NCBI GenBank assembly: GCA_958510825.1 | Contig: OY294049.1 | Span: 8,122,001-8,186,000, forward strand | Length of the DNA: 64,000 nt | Direction of reading: 5' to 3' | From: Brachypterus glaber | Taxonomy: Eukaryota; Arthropoda; Insecta; Coleoptera; Kateretidae | Part shown: in pieces, positions 31,617 through 45,100 of the stretch | How positions within the stretch are numbered: the first letter of the stretch is position 1 | Layout: the number at the start of each line of letters is the position of its first letter | Program-made: the position numbers and the translations under genes | Notes under the pieces: generated by a model | What the model was told of the DNA's origin: nothing | The model's input: only the letters and a program-made list of their open reading frames with translations | The model's database searches: none

Positions 31617-34600
31617 TTAAAAATGGTGGGCATCTTTTTTAGCCAGTTCCAATAAAGCTTTATACAAAGGTTCTGGGTTATCAAACCGATCAACCCATGA
31701 CTGAAGCAATCCTTCACAGTTTGGACTGTATGTAGTCAATTTAACATTATTATTTTCTAAAACGGTGTTTGATTGAACAAACATTATTCTAGGTTGCTTT
31801 TTGGCTAAAACTATAGATCTCCAGCTGAGCCAAGGCTCGCAAACATCGGCGAATCTATTGTAAAGTTTCTCTCCAGCTTCATTATTGCCAGTTGCTTTAT
31901 AGATTTGCAACTGGAGCAAGAACTGGCCAATTGCACAACGACCAGCACCTCTTATTGCCGATCGGTCCACAGTTACCAGAAGATCACCTTCGGTTGGCTG
32001 GGTAACTCGAGCAACGCCTGCTTGGATTAAAACTCTGGCCAATACAAAACGAGCCTGAAATAAACAAAAATATACATCTAAATAGTTTAGTTTAGTTTTT
32101 ATTTTATATGATTCAGTTTCACAAAACTTCTTTAAAAGACTTTCCAAGCTTATAGAGATTTTAATTAATTTAATTGATTTTAATGTAATTAGAGTATGTT
32201 ACCGATTGCGCCATTAAACTGGACAGGGCCGTAGCTATGAGGGGGGGGCATCCCCCTACCTATTTTGAAAAGTTGCATATTTCAATTTGAAAAGTTGCAT
32301 ATTTCATTGATCCATAACAAAAGTTGCATATTTCATGGATTCAAAATACAAAAGTTGCATATTTCACGAAACGGTGGGGACCCTTTTTTTATAGAAGAAA
32401 AAAAGGTGCATATTTCAGGGATTCATACCAAAGTTTCATCAAAATTTTGATTAGGGGTAACAAGGGGTAAAATTTTTTTTCTTGCAGAAACTCTTAGACA
32501 AAACTTTTTGGAGGTGAGGTTTTTTTTTGCTTTTTTAGATGAGAGAGAGGACCTGTTTTTTTTTTAATTAAAATTTTTGGTTGAATAAAAAAGTTTCATA
32601 TTTATGACTTTCTCCCCCCCCCCCCACGAAATTTGCTTCGCTACGGCCCTGAAACTGGACAAAAAAAATTTCAACCAAATTGTAAATTTAAGATTTATTC
32701 ATATTCTTGGGTCGTCCATTTTTATAAATATTGTCTTACCTGAGCATGAGCTTGTAGCCATCCTCGACCAGGTTCATACAACTCCAGGCCTTTACCAGCT
32801 CCAGCCCATATTAAGGACAACCAATTAACATAGGAGACCTCTTCAGCTTGCGCACCTTCATGCCCAAATATTTTTAGCACATTTGGATCTAAACTAAGAT
32901 ATAAACCTACGGCCTCGGCCCTGCATTCTTCATATGAAGAACTTAGGGGTCCGAATTTGGTGTCATAAGTATCCCCTGGTTCATAGCAACTAGCTGGTGG
33001 CTTGCCTGTCAGAGGGTCTATAAGGTCACTTGGGTAGTTAAAGGAACCATCGCTTTCTTTGCGTAATAATTTACCGGAACCGTGGCCCAAAAGTTCATGA
33101 AGTCCAACCTACAATATTTACAAAAAAAAAAAAATTAAAACAAAAATCAAACATTTTAACTTTTGCAGCAATATAAAAGGAACTATTTCGCAAAGTAACA
33201 AATTTTTCTCACAACCCCCTCCGAAAACTTTGTATAAAGAACCTACGGAAATTTGAAGTATTTCAATCATAGCGTTAACGTAATTTTTACGGACAGACAG
33301 ATAATTTTTTCGCGGAAAGCACTTTTTGTATATAGTATATTCAACTTCAAAATTAGTAAGTGTAAACAAGCACGTGAAAACAACGGATTTAGTGACAGGG
33401 TAGGACTCAAAACAAAATATTTTTATATAACGGTCCATTGCAATGCATTTCACGCTTCTTCTTAAGTACTCACGTACTGACCTGTTTAATTTTCTACATC
33501 CCTACTCTCGCAACATTCGAGTGTTCTAACCAATAAAACCACGCGCCAGCTGCCGCGTGCGCGATTGTTTTATTTACTTCTACTTCATATTGAAGTTGAA
33601 TATACTATAATAATGAATATACAATAGCCTAATTAAAATAGTTTTATATTTTTTTACAGTAGAGTATTAAATAAATCTGAGGCTGCAGTTTTGGTCAAAA
33701 CCAATGATATCTGTAGCAACACATTTTTTTTTATCCGAAAAAGAATTAAAATGGCGCCGCAGGCGAAAATTTTTGCATAAACTAGTAAAAATGGCCAATT
33801 AGAAAAATTACACAGAATTTTCTTAAAATAGCAAAAAGATATAAAATCTTGCGTCGCAAGGGAAAAAATAATAATGTTTTATGATATAAAAATTAACTGG
33901 ACTAGAATACTAGCACACCAGTTCCCCATTTTCCTAAAACATTATTTTTCCACCCAGGAAAGCTAATGCACAAAAAAGTGACGCCTGAAAAATGATCGTC
34001 AGCCCTTCGCTTTAATTAAAGTTAAAACTGTAAGCGCCGCAGGTGATATTTTTTACGAATTGTGTTAATTTCTGACGTTTTTTTTAATCTATTGTTGTAA
34101 AACTCAAGTTTTTAAAACTTAAATTTTAAATTAAAATTAAAAAAGCCGCAAGAAAAGCAATGAAAATAAATTACTAAAAAGCAAGAAAATGAAACTAATA
34201 AAATAATCTTGCAAAAAGCGTCATTGTCTTGCACACAAAATGGCTAGCTGGAAATAAAATAAATACCTGCAATTCAAAAGCTGGTACCCTCCATTTTTTC
34301 AACAAATCAGCATCCTCTTTAGTTAAAAACGGCGTAACTGCTTGTGAATAGCTTGCTGGTATCACGTTTCCTAAAGATACGTTTTTAAAACCTTCACTTT
34401 GTCTTATTTCATCATCTGAAATGTAAAAGTAAAAGCCGTTAATAAAAAAAACTATAACCCCAATTATTAACCCACTTGTTCTAAGAATACCTTTGAAAGT
34501 TTATAGAAGAAAAGAATATTCTTTAAAACTTCTTACAATATTCTTAGAATACTTGTGATATCTTACAATTTGGAATATTGATTCCAGCAGGGATGCCACT

Positions 34601-37600
34601 GCCAGCAAACGTCAAAACATCCAAGGACGTAAAATCGGGTTTCAAAAACTTATCCTTTTCAAAACCTTTGGACCAGGGCAAAAGGGTCAGAAAATGTTGA
34701 GCTTCTGAGACCAACGTGTTGAATTTAGCGCTCATTTCTCTGTTCACAGCTGCTACAAAACCTTCAAATTCAGCCCTGACACCTGCAGGATCTCTGTAGG
34801 TTTCAATAAAACCTATATAGGTTTCTATTGCCGGACCTAAAAGAGCGAAAAATGTTTAAAAAATGAATACTTTGTTAACTAATTAACCTTTCATAGATTC
34901 TATGATTTCTAAAAAAAATTACCCCCTTAGTAGGAACTTATATCTAACCTAGCTAGCATAAGCCCCTAATATTTAATAATTATCATTATGTTACATGTAG
35001 CTCAAAGTTTATACACTTAAATATTTAAGTAAATTTAGTTTATGTTTATTTGTCTGTAACGTAAATTTCGCCAATAGTGTAGCTCACGCAGTGAGTTTTT
35101 TTGTTCTAGTAATAATAAAATTAATTTTAAAAAAAGTTGTTTCTTTTTATAAAATGAACATTTTTATAAATTATCATAATCATAATATAAAAAAAAGTGT
35201 TTTGGACACCTATAGCTTTACCTCTGACCTTATAATAAGACGTGAAGATATGTAATGCTACGCATTCTATTATATACTATACACAGTAAATGGTATATTG
35301 CATTTTCCCAAACAATTGAAAAAAATTAAAAAAATAGAAAAAAGTTTAATTTTTTTTTCTTTTTTTTTTTTGAAGAACGAAAAAAGAAAAAAAAAATAAT
35401 TTTTTTTTTCAAAAGAAAATACAATTTTTTGTTGTTTTTTTTTGCGAAAAATAAAGAATTTTAAGTGATCAGACGAACAGACGGACAAATTTCTTATTTT
35501 TTGATGAAACAAATTTATATCCAAGAATTTTTTGTCTATGACGATTTTTGAAAATTTTGGAAAATTCGAAAAACCGTATAATACTATTTTAGCGCAGGCG
35601 CTGTGAAACAGTACAATAATAGATACCTATTAAGTATTTTACCTTTATCTTGAATCCAGTACCGCGATCCATTTTTATGGTCATCCAGAGAACCAGTTTT
35701 AAAAGATTTGGAATACAATTTTAACATGTTAGCCTGAATATCACTGGCAGCATGCTCAACAGCCCTGTCAATATGTTTGGCCATTTCGGCCATTAATGGT
35801 GAATAATCTCCTGATGTTACAATGTAGGTTATATTATTTACTGTTTCCCGTTTTAATTCTTTTTTCTCTTCGCCTGCCAAACGTATTTCGTATGTTACCT
35901 GCAAGAAAATGGCGATTTTACCAAAAATTTAAAAAAAAGAAAAATAAAAGAAGTTTTTACTTCGTTTTACAATCCCCGATTTGGATAAGGAATCTATGGT
36001 TCAAATTTGCCTCGAAATTTAAAGTCTTTATCTACACTTTCAAAAGTAAGAGCAGATAAGTTTTGATTATTATTTTTTATAATCAGTTTGCATTTATTTT
36101 TGGTAATTATGAAAAAGTATCTTGAACACCAAATAAATAAATAAATGTAAATTTTAATGTGCATCCACCAAAAGTGCAAAAATTATCAAAAACATCAGTT
36201 ACATGTTATGTTAGTAATTCAAATTCAAATTCTTTATTTATGTAGGTTTTACAAAATATCATAATTACATAATTTATTGTTACATGTTTATTTGAACTAA
36301 GACTCGAGAAACAGATAGAAATATTACAATCTGCCGAATTTTTTTAAAAAGAATTAATCAGTTTTATCAAGAATGGCAAATCGTAAATTTTACATCATAT
36401 CATTTTGACAAGAGATTTTAAAGGTTGGGTAAGTTGGGTTAAGCTTTTGACAAAAACCGTCCAGGATAAAATACAGTAAGTACTGGACTTTTTGTTAGTT
36501 TTTTTGTATTGTACTATTTAAATTATTCTTATAATGCTTTATAATTAGAAAAGTTATGTAAATTAGGTTGTTTTATTTTTCCGATAAATTAAATTCTACT
36601 AATTTTAATTTTTAGAAAAAAAAAATCAAAGCGGATACTGTGTTTTTGTTTTGATATTTTTTTAATTTGACACATAAATAACCTTACTTTAAAAATTAAT
36701 TCTTACCTGTCAAACTAAATCAAACTATGTTGTAAAATGTACGATTTCAGTGCCCTCCTTGATAAAACCGATTAATGCTTTTTAAAAAATTTCGGCAGAA
36801 ATTACAATTATTAATAAAATATCCTTGAATTGCCACCTAAACCTGTGGTTTGTTTGTGGACAAAACTCTTGAGTTTAATTCAGCATTTTGTAAAAGAAAA
36901 GAAAATTAGTTGCAATGGATTTGAATTTATAATGCTTATGATTAGATGTTTCTGCAGAGAGAGTCGAACGAGGTAAAAAATTTGAGCAAAATCGTTAAAG
37001 CCATTAAAAAAAAAATCGAAATTTTCGTTTTTTCTGTCTGTCAAAAAATCAAAAGCGGAATTGAACAGAGATTACTTAGCCAAAGTTTTGGTATGCGATT
37101 AATTTCGGTAAAAAAACGTTTTTTTTTTTTAAATTATTCTTCTAATTTTTGTGAAAAGGTATTGTAATTTTTTTAATTACTTAAAAAAATATATCTTAAT
37201 TTGGACCCTACAATATAATGACTTACATTTCCATTTTCTTCAGTTTTAATCAGTCTAGTATTGTAACATTCCATATTATGCTTTTTTAGCCAGTCTTGAA
37301 CCATTTTGTTGTCCTCAGGAGTGCAATTTTTAGATAAATAAGTAGTTATACCCTGAGGTTGATAACCCAAGCATGTTTTTCCTGGTTTTAAATTATAGAT
37401 TACATTTTTCCATTCCTGCCAGATTGGTTCCAAATCTGACCAAATTTTACTTGTTTTTAGAAGATCTTCAAGCCTGTTCTGGTCAATGTTAGGTATGAAT
37501 TTGGTATCCCCAAAACCCTAAAAATTCAAAATTAAAATGTTTTTCTAGAAAAAGTGTTTCAAAAAATGCAGGACATATCTTTTTCCAGAAATATCAGTCT

Positions 37601-38526
37601 TTTACTGACATTTTATAGAAAGTTAAGTTAAATATACATATAAATATTTTCACTTCAATTCAGTTATTTATTAAAAAATAAATATAATTTTTGGGTAAAA
37701 TATTTATTTTTCTACCTAATTGTTTCTTTTTTCAGGGGGGTTTCCATGTCTAGTCTTGGAGTCCTCTAAATGAGACTATGACAATGTTATTGAAGACTCT
37801 ATTTTTCTTCTTTAAACAGATCATTTTTTACTGTTAGGGCTTAAACTACTTTATAATATTCTAAAAGAATATTTTTATACTGATACATTGCCTAACAATT
37901 TATATTTTATTTATTTAAACTCAGAAAATTTTGTTGTATTTTTAATACTGAATGTTATTTTTTAATAAATATTTTTTATTTATATGGCCACCATTGGTAT
38001 TTAATACTTTACTTGTGATATTAAATACTGTGATGTGGTAGTATGACAACATATTGTATATAATACACACATTGTACTATTTAATATCACAAGTATTAAA
38101 TACCAATGGTGGCGATATAAATAACAAATATGCATTTGCAAATAAAATTTAGTATTTAAACTACAGTGACATTTTCTGAGTGTATATAAGTACCTTGTAG
38201 TTACCAGCATTGCAATAAACTCCACATGCATAAACATATAATGCTGTAACTTCATCATCAGTAAACCCAGAGTTAATAGCTAACTTTTTGAAATCTTCAG
38301 GGTGTTGAGCATTAAATAGTTTATGTAAAAGTACAAAAATTGGTCCAGACTCAGGACTGGTTTGCAATAATGTAATCAGGCCACCAGTCCATGAAGCTTT
38401 GCTAATATGATGAGCATATTGTTTTTCTTTTTGAGATAAACCATCAAATGCTGTCTGAATCTCTAAGACAGCAACGGGCTGATTGTTTGGTAAAACATAC
38501 TGAGATTTATCAACTTCAACATCCAT
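31617..38526 (-). CDS. Dpp3: Dipeptidyl peptidase 3 (M49 zinc peptidase)
   Basis: Seven coding exons, 5' to 3': 38526-38194, 37517-37227, 35898-35643, 34836-34567, 34415-34267, 33108-32740, 32054-31617. All junctions have GT-AG borders and join in frame to about 701 residues (human about 737). The family removes dipeptides from peptide N-termini in the cytosol. The active site is intact: HELLGH at residues 437-442 (two zinc ligands and the catalytic Glu) and EECRAE at 493-498 (third ligand, about Glu494). Other matches are [62 protein letters not shown] and [11 protein letters not shown] 5' UTR intron is likely (38596-38528: donor GTAAGT, acceptor TTAG just before AATGGAT). A poly(A) signal lies at about 31548-31553. 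Introns carry a hAT MITE, hairpins and a LINE tail. Confidence 0.95.
32224..32651. mobile_element. hAT MITE with perfect 8-bp duplication
   Basis: The ends CAGGGCCGTAGC and GCTACGGCCCTG are perfect inverted repeats, flanked by AAACTGGA at 32216-32223 and 32652-32659. This is the classic hAT signature. The interior has five copies of a GTTGCATATTTCA word (32269-32415). It is in the last DPP3 intron. Related left ends occur near 40596 and 56504. Confidence 0.88.
33109..34266. other. DPP3 intron, no extra gene
   Basis: AT-rich intron. Two frames (33118-33453 -, 33253-33465 +) overlap each other and show no domain. The word GATCGTCAGCCCTTC near 33990 also occurs near 19980, so a dispersed repeat is present but its limits are unclear. 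Confidence 0.5.
35230..35620. repeat. Dispersed repeat related (inverted) to 47945-48760
   Basis: GAAGATATGTAATGC at one end and TATAATACTATTTTAGCGC at the other, with CAGACGGACA and CAAGAATTTTTTGTC between, match the inverse order at 47945-48760. The copy is an internally deleted version. Poly-purine/pyrimidine runs fill the middle. Confidence 0.55.
36219..36370 (-). mobile_element. Probable LINE 3' end
   Basis: Read on the minus strand it ends ACATAAATAAAGAATTTGAA TTTGAATT-like, the AATAAAG plus TTTGAA tail common at LINE 3' ends. No coding part remains. Lies in a DPP3 intron. Confidence 0.4.
37982..38117. mobile_element. Hairpin element in DPP3 intron 1
   Basis: CCACCATTGGTATTTAATAC with TTGTGATATTAAATA on the left pairs with the right arm ending TATTAAATACCAATGGTGG. 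About 136 bp, non-coding, 76 bp from the exon 1 donor. Confidence 0.65.
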
Positions 38527-38596
38527 TCTAACAAAAAAAACATTAAAAATAATAATTTTTACTATTGAATTTGCTTTTAAAATTAAATTTACTTAC

Positions 38597-39104
38597 ATAA
38601 CAATGTTTCTTGATATTTTCCTATAAAACAATGCACAATAGGACGGATTAACAATGAAATTATATCTTATTTTTTAAAGATAAAAGAAACTGCAAATCAT
38701 GAGGTTAACATTTGACAAGAAATCTGTCAAGCTGGTTGTCTAAACAAAATGCATTTTCGGTGTTGCCAGCTGTCAGAAAATACAATGTAAAAACTTTATT
38801 AGAATTTAAGTAAAGCATTAAAGGAGGTTGAAAATGGGTTTAAAATGCCCTACATATTCTATTTATTAAATTTTGTGATTCAATTATTCTAAAGAAAATT
38901 TAATAATTTTTTGTAGCCGCTGGTATTGTCGCTTGGCAACGCTGCTATTCTAGGGATTTTAGTTTTCTTTTTCTTACAGTGCTGTCAAAAGTTTGGTTGA
39001 TTTTTGAAAACGCTGTCTAAAAAAAGCGGTTAAATGTTAAGCTTAGCGTTATTCTTTAAATATTTGTGTTTGTGTTAAAGTTTTGTCTATATATTAGTGT
39101 TAAA
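38597..39104. promoter_or_regulatory. Shared upstream region of DPP3 and SMC2
   Basis: The two start codons are 578 bp apart and divergent, so this DNA must hold both promoters. It contains GGTGTTGCCAGC (about 38759) and TTGGCAACGCTGC (about 38933-38945), inverted copies of a similar word; comparable words precede FANCE and PSMB4. The likely 5' UTR exon of DPP3 starts at 38597. No TATA box is evident. Confidence 0.55.
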
Positions 39105-42100
39105 ATGTTTATTAAATCCATAGTTCTCGATGGATTTAAATCATACGGACAGAGAACAGAAATTACAGGTTTTGACGAGCAATTTAATGCCATTACAGGC
39201 TTAAATGGTAGTGGAAAGTCAAATATTCTCGATTCTATTTGTTTTGTACTCGGAATATCTAATTTAAGTCATGTAAGTTTCTTAAAATATGATTAAAATT
39301 ATAGATCTGAATTTACATTAACTGTAGAAATTGTATGTGGAATATCTACATACATAACAGAAAGGTTTCTAGGGATTAGGTGCAGATCCCACATTGACCT
39401 AAACTAAACTTAAATCTATGTTTTGAAAGCGTCTTGCTAGAGTGAGGCTTTTGGGCAAGGAGACCATGTCCCAGCTTAGATTTATTGTCCTTAGTTGTTC
39501 TAGCTAACAAGACCAAAATATGGTCTGTTTGCATACTTTGTTGGGTTTTAGGTAAGAGCTGGTAGCTTACAAGATTTAATCTACAAGAGTGGACAAGCTG
39601 GAATAAACAAGGCAACAGTTTCCATTACATTTGATAATAGAAATCGTACACAGTGCCCTCCAGGGTTTGAAAATTTCCAAGAAATCACAGTTACAAGGCA
39701 AATTGTGATGGGAGGTAAAAGTAAATATATGCTGAATGGTACCAATGTTCCAAATAAAAAAGTACAGGATTTGTTTTGTTCCATACAATTAAATGTAAAT
39801 AATCCCCATTTTTTGATTATGCAGGGAAGAATCACAAAAGTTTTAAATATGAAATCGCAAGAAGTAAGTTATATAACAATAAGAATGTTGATAATTTAAG
39901 GGTTCGATGATGAAGAAGGTAACTAATAAAATCTTGTTTTTCAGAAAATCAGGTTCATTAAGCCTAATGATAAACTTTAAACCTTGTTTTCTGGAAAACA
40001 AGATTTTGTTCATTACCTAAGTAAGAAGCTCCTTCATGCATCAGACCCTTCAATTAAAAAACACGATATTTTAATATAAACAAGCAAATATAAAAAAATT
40101 CAGTTAAATTGATACAGGAATAAGGGAGATATAGGGGAAATTCTAGCAAGTGACATCCTTATCTTACAATTTAATCCTTGAAGGATATATATCTCTGTTA
40201 TTTCTGGATCAATTTTGAGAAATAAACTTTTAGTACAGACTAGGGTATGTAAAATTTAAAGATATGACCATGTTAACATCCCTATTATTTAAAAATCTAA
40301 TTATGAGATAAAAAAAGAATATTTTTTCCCCAGATCTTGGCTATGGTAGAGGAGGCTGCCGGTACAAGAATGTATGAGGTGAAAAGACAAGCAGCACAAA
40401 AAACTATTGAGAAAAAAGATGCAAAACTACAGGAACTCAAAGCTGTAAGTCAAAAGATTGTACTTTTATAAACTAAGGGTGTTATAAATTTAACTATTTT
40501 ACTTTCCCCTGGAAAAATAGATAAAAAGAAGAAAATTTAAGTAGAAAATACTGACAAAAAAACAATGCCTACTTTCCTCTACAGTTTATTAATCGGGGCC
40601 ATAACTGGAGGGAGGGCTAAGCCCCCCTGGCCTTGGTTTGGGTGGGGACACTAGATCTAGGTTTGACCCCAATCGCATTTTTATTAAGGCCCCCTACCTG
40701 TTTACTTTTAAAAGTTAGTTAACATTAGTTCCAAATTATGATCATCAAAAATGCATTAATTAGTTTTTTTTCTGAGGGAATGTTCAAGTATTACAGAACG
40801 CAAATTGTACCAAAATTCATACACTTCATACCCTGGTTCTCGCGTTATTATAGAGATTTTATATTTTGGCTACCACCCCTAATAGAGTGTGTGTTAGGGG
40901 GGGTAGCCAAAATATGAAATCTCTACAGCCTTGAATAACGTGAGAACCAAGGTATGAAGTGTATGAATTTTGGTACATTTTGTATTACATAATACTTGAA
41001 CATTCCCTTAGAACTTTGAAGAAGTTAATAATAATAATAATTAACACTACAGGACTTGTAGGCCTAGGGCTTGTTTAGACTTTTTTTCATTCCAATTTTT
41101 CCTGTTTCCTACTACCGTCCAATTGTTTACCACCAGTTTTACTAATTCATCTTCACTGCACTTTTCCAGCTCTTGGTCTCTCTTTTCTCCTTGTCCCTAT
41201 TCTGCTTGCGCGTAAATAATAATAATAATTATAGGACATTTTTCAAAATTTTGATTAAAAGATTTTATAAAATAACTTACTTTTCAAATCTTGTTTTTTT
41301 TTTGAGAATTTTCGATTTTGAAATTTATAAAAAATGAGATTAAAAATTTATAAAATTTGTACAAATAAAAAAAACAATGGGGGCTGAGCCACCCTGGATT
41401 TTTTTCTAGTTACACCCCATTAACAAAATCCATTCTATTCCAAGAAAACATTATTTTGCAGGCAGTGTAGTATTTTTTATTAAAATATAAATTTAAAATT
41501 TAACTTTTTAGATATTTGATGAAGAAATTTCACCAAAATTGGAAAAATTAAGAGAAGAGAGAATTCAGTATTTAGAATACCAAAGAGTTGAAAGAGAACT
41601 TGAGCACATGATGGGATTGTACCAAGTTTGGCAGTATTTTGCTTCCCAGAGAAGTTCTGCAAAGGCTGAAAAGGCCTTAGAACAGGGCGAAGCTAAAATA
41701 AAGTCCATTGAAGATAAAATTGAAGATAATAAAGTTACTGCTCAGAATATTGAAAAAGAAGTTGAAGAAATTACGAGCAGTGCATCAAAAGTAAGCTTTA
41801 AATTAAAAAGAATATTCCAAGGGGATTCACAATAGGTCACAGTGATTTAAATGGCACTCTATTGCCTCACGACCCTATGAATTTTATTGTATCGTATTGT
41901 AAGCTTTAAATATCTCAAATAATAAATGTGGAGCAAACATGCAAAAACCGATAAATCCATGTTATCCAATTTTGAGATATTAGCAGAAAACCTGTACAGT
42001 GTAATCCTAAAAAAATTTTAAACTTGCAAAAACTGTTCATGGGTCATATAATCATATATAAAATTAGTAATAATCGAAACTTAGGTCAAAATATGCAAAG

Positions 42101-45100
42101 AGTGGATTATTCGGTTTTTGTATGTTTACTCCACAAATGTTAATATTTTTAATTGTATAAAAAGTGATACTTTTTAGTTTTGATGAAAAATTTTTTACTT
42201 TTCAAATTACGCGGTTGCAAATCTCGGCCAAAGATTTTTTTTTGACAAACATTTTTTGTTGAATTAGCCATAAATAATTTTTAGGATGGTAATAGTAGAT
42301 TACATGCAGCTGAAGCAGAACTGAAAGAAAAAGAAAAATTAGAGGCAAAATCGAGTGCTGCTTTAAAATCAGTACAAGAGAATATAAATACTGATGGAAA
42401 AAAAGTCAAACAGCTGCAAAAGGTAAATAAAATGTTGTATTTATAAATATATAATTATTGGTGATTAACAAATATTTTCTTTTTAGAATTTAAAAGATGA
42501 TGAAAAAACACTTCAAACTAAAGAGCAAGAACTTGATAAAGTCAAAGGTCTTTTTGAAACACTTAAAGAGAATGAACGCAAAGATCTTGAGGCCTTTGAG
42601 TTATCCCAAAAGAAGTTTGAAGCTATCTCAGCTGGTATGGAAGTAAACGAAGCTGGTGAAGCTGAAACACTTCAAGAACAGCTCATGAATGCAAAACAAA
42701 ATGCGGCTGAAGCTGGAACTGAAAGTAAACAAGCTGCAATGCAGCTTACTTTCTGTCAACAACAGCTGAAAACCAAACAGAAAGAACTTGGAAATGCTTC
42801 AGTTTATGAAGCTGATCAAGCAAATTTGGGAAAAATGGAAAAAGAGGTGAAAACCTTAGAGAGTAATTTGTCAAAAATGAATTTTTCTGATGATCGCATG
42901 GATGAAATAAGTCAAAGGAGGAGGGTTTTGCATCAAGAAGTGAGAGGTTTTAGGGAAAGAATCGATAATGTTGAAGCTAGAAGACCGAATATTAGGTTTA
43001 ACTATAGAGATCCTGAACCAAATTTCAATAAGAGATCTGTACATGGTGTTGTTTGTAGACTAATCACATGTACTGATAACGCAGCTTGTTCAGCTATAGA
43101 GACTGCAGCTGGAGGAAGAGTAAGTTTTTTTATGGAAACAATATACTCGAATATACGAGTTTAACGGCGGCCAAATTTTAAAGTTCACAAAATTTTTACG
43201 AGATGACACTACTGGCAGGCGGGCTACGTGTACTATAGAAATATATTATTTGCCGAGATTCTACATATGACTGGTATTATGCGCGTTAAAATTTTTGTGG
43301 TAAAATACCGGTCATACCGGGTGAGTTTTATTTCTGTCCACCCCCCAAAATTAAGATTAATCTTCATTCGATCATTCTGGTTTGGCCGGAAGTGGCATAA
43401 ATGTTTTTTTTGTTAATGGAACACCCAGTCATTTTTTACATTTTTTAATTCAGCCGATAATTCTATGTATAAAAAACTGATTATTTTTTTTCCTTTCATT
43501 TTTATTGTAATTTATCTTGTTTTTACTTACTTAAAAAATATACTTAAAAAAATATAAAACTAATATCAGTGACAACGAATTAAAACTTAAAAAAAAAACG
43601 TTATTTTTTTGCCCTGAATTCCTATTTTTTTTATATCCCTCTAAACTTTATTTTTAGAGTATTTTTCTTATACCAAATTTATGATGTACCTACTTTGAAG
43701 ATTAAGTCAAAATAAGGTAAATTATGTGTATATCGTTTTTATACAATAAAAACGAAAACGAAAAAAAAGTTAAAAAAAACAATAGATTTTTCGGCTAAAT
43801 TAAAAAATTACAGGGGGTTCCATTAAAAAAACATCTATGCCACTTCCGGCGAAACCGGAAGTCAAACAAAAAAAAAATCCGCCATTTTATAGCCAATGTA
43901 AAATTATATATCACCCAAGTTTCGTTTTTATTAAATGAAGATTAATCTTAATTTTGGGGGAATTCTATATCGCACAGAGTCCGCCTGTTAGTAGTGTCAT
44001 CTCGTAAAATTCTTATGAACTTTTAAATATGGCCGCCTTTGAACTCGTATATTGTTTTATATTATACAGTCTAATTATGAAAAATAAAAAGTATTTGTGA
44101 AATATCAACATTTTGTTTGCTTATTTTTGCGTTTTACGGCGATTTCTGTTGAAAAAAATCGTTCCGTTGGTTTCTTGTTCTGTCTGGAGAATCTTGTAAG
44201 CATGATAACTCAAGAACGCTTTAACCTAGAAACCTGAAATTTGGCATAAGATATCTAGACATTTACAATATCAAATTTGCTACAGGATTCGAGGTAGCTG
44301 TGTGCCAACAAATTAATGGAAATTTGGAGTCACTGAAACTGAATCTGATAATAAACATTTTCAGTAAAAAATAGTATATAGAGGTTTTTAAGCTCATGAT
44401 GTCACCCATTTTACTTAACCAATTTTACGAATAAGAAAAATACACTTAACAAAAAATATACCCTAAAAATAAATGATTGGATGACTATCCGTTAGGATAG
44501 TATTCCGACTACTTAGAATACCTTACATTTCCAAACTTTTTTTTTAGTTGTACAATGTAGTTGTTGACAGTGATGTAACCAGTAAAAAGCTTCTACAAAA
44601 AGGTCAGCTACAAAATCGCACAACATTTATTCCATTAAACAAAATCCAGGCGTCCAAAATGGATAATAGAACCGTTAAATTAGCCCAAGATTTGGTGGGT
44701 GAGGAAAATTGCAAACCAGCCCTTTCCCTCCTGCACTATGACAGAGCCCTGCAGCCTGCAATGGAGTATATTTTTGGTAACGTTTTTATCTGCAAAGATA
44801 TTAACGTAGCAAAACAGGTGACTTTTCATGACAGAATTAAAAAGAGGTGTGTAACTTTGGATGGGGATGTGACAGACCCTAGTGGTACCCTTAGTGGAGG
44901 TGCCAAACAAAAAGGAGCATCTGTTTTGATGCAACTACAAGAGATAAAACAATTTGAGGTAATAATTTAGTGATATATAAAAAGTAATTTTGATGTTAGA
45001 AACCGCATCTAGACCTCTGTTGATGTTCCTATATGTATAAGAAGTAATTTTGATGTTAGAGACCGCGTTTCGATCTCTGTTGATGATACAAGGGTGAAAG

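Noticed and set aside
39376..39835. Minus-strand ORFs opposite SMC2 exon 2
   Set aside because: Shadow frames of a strongly conserved SMC2 exon.
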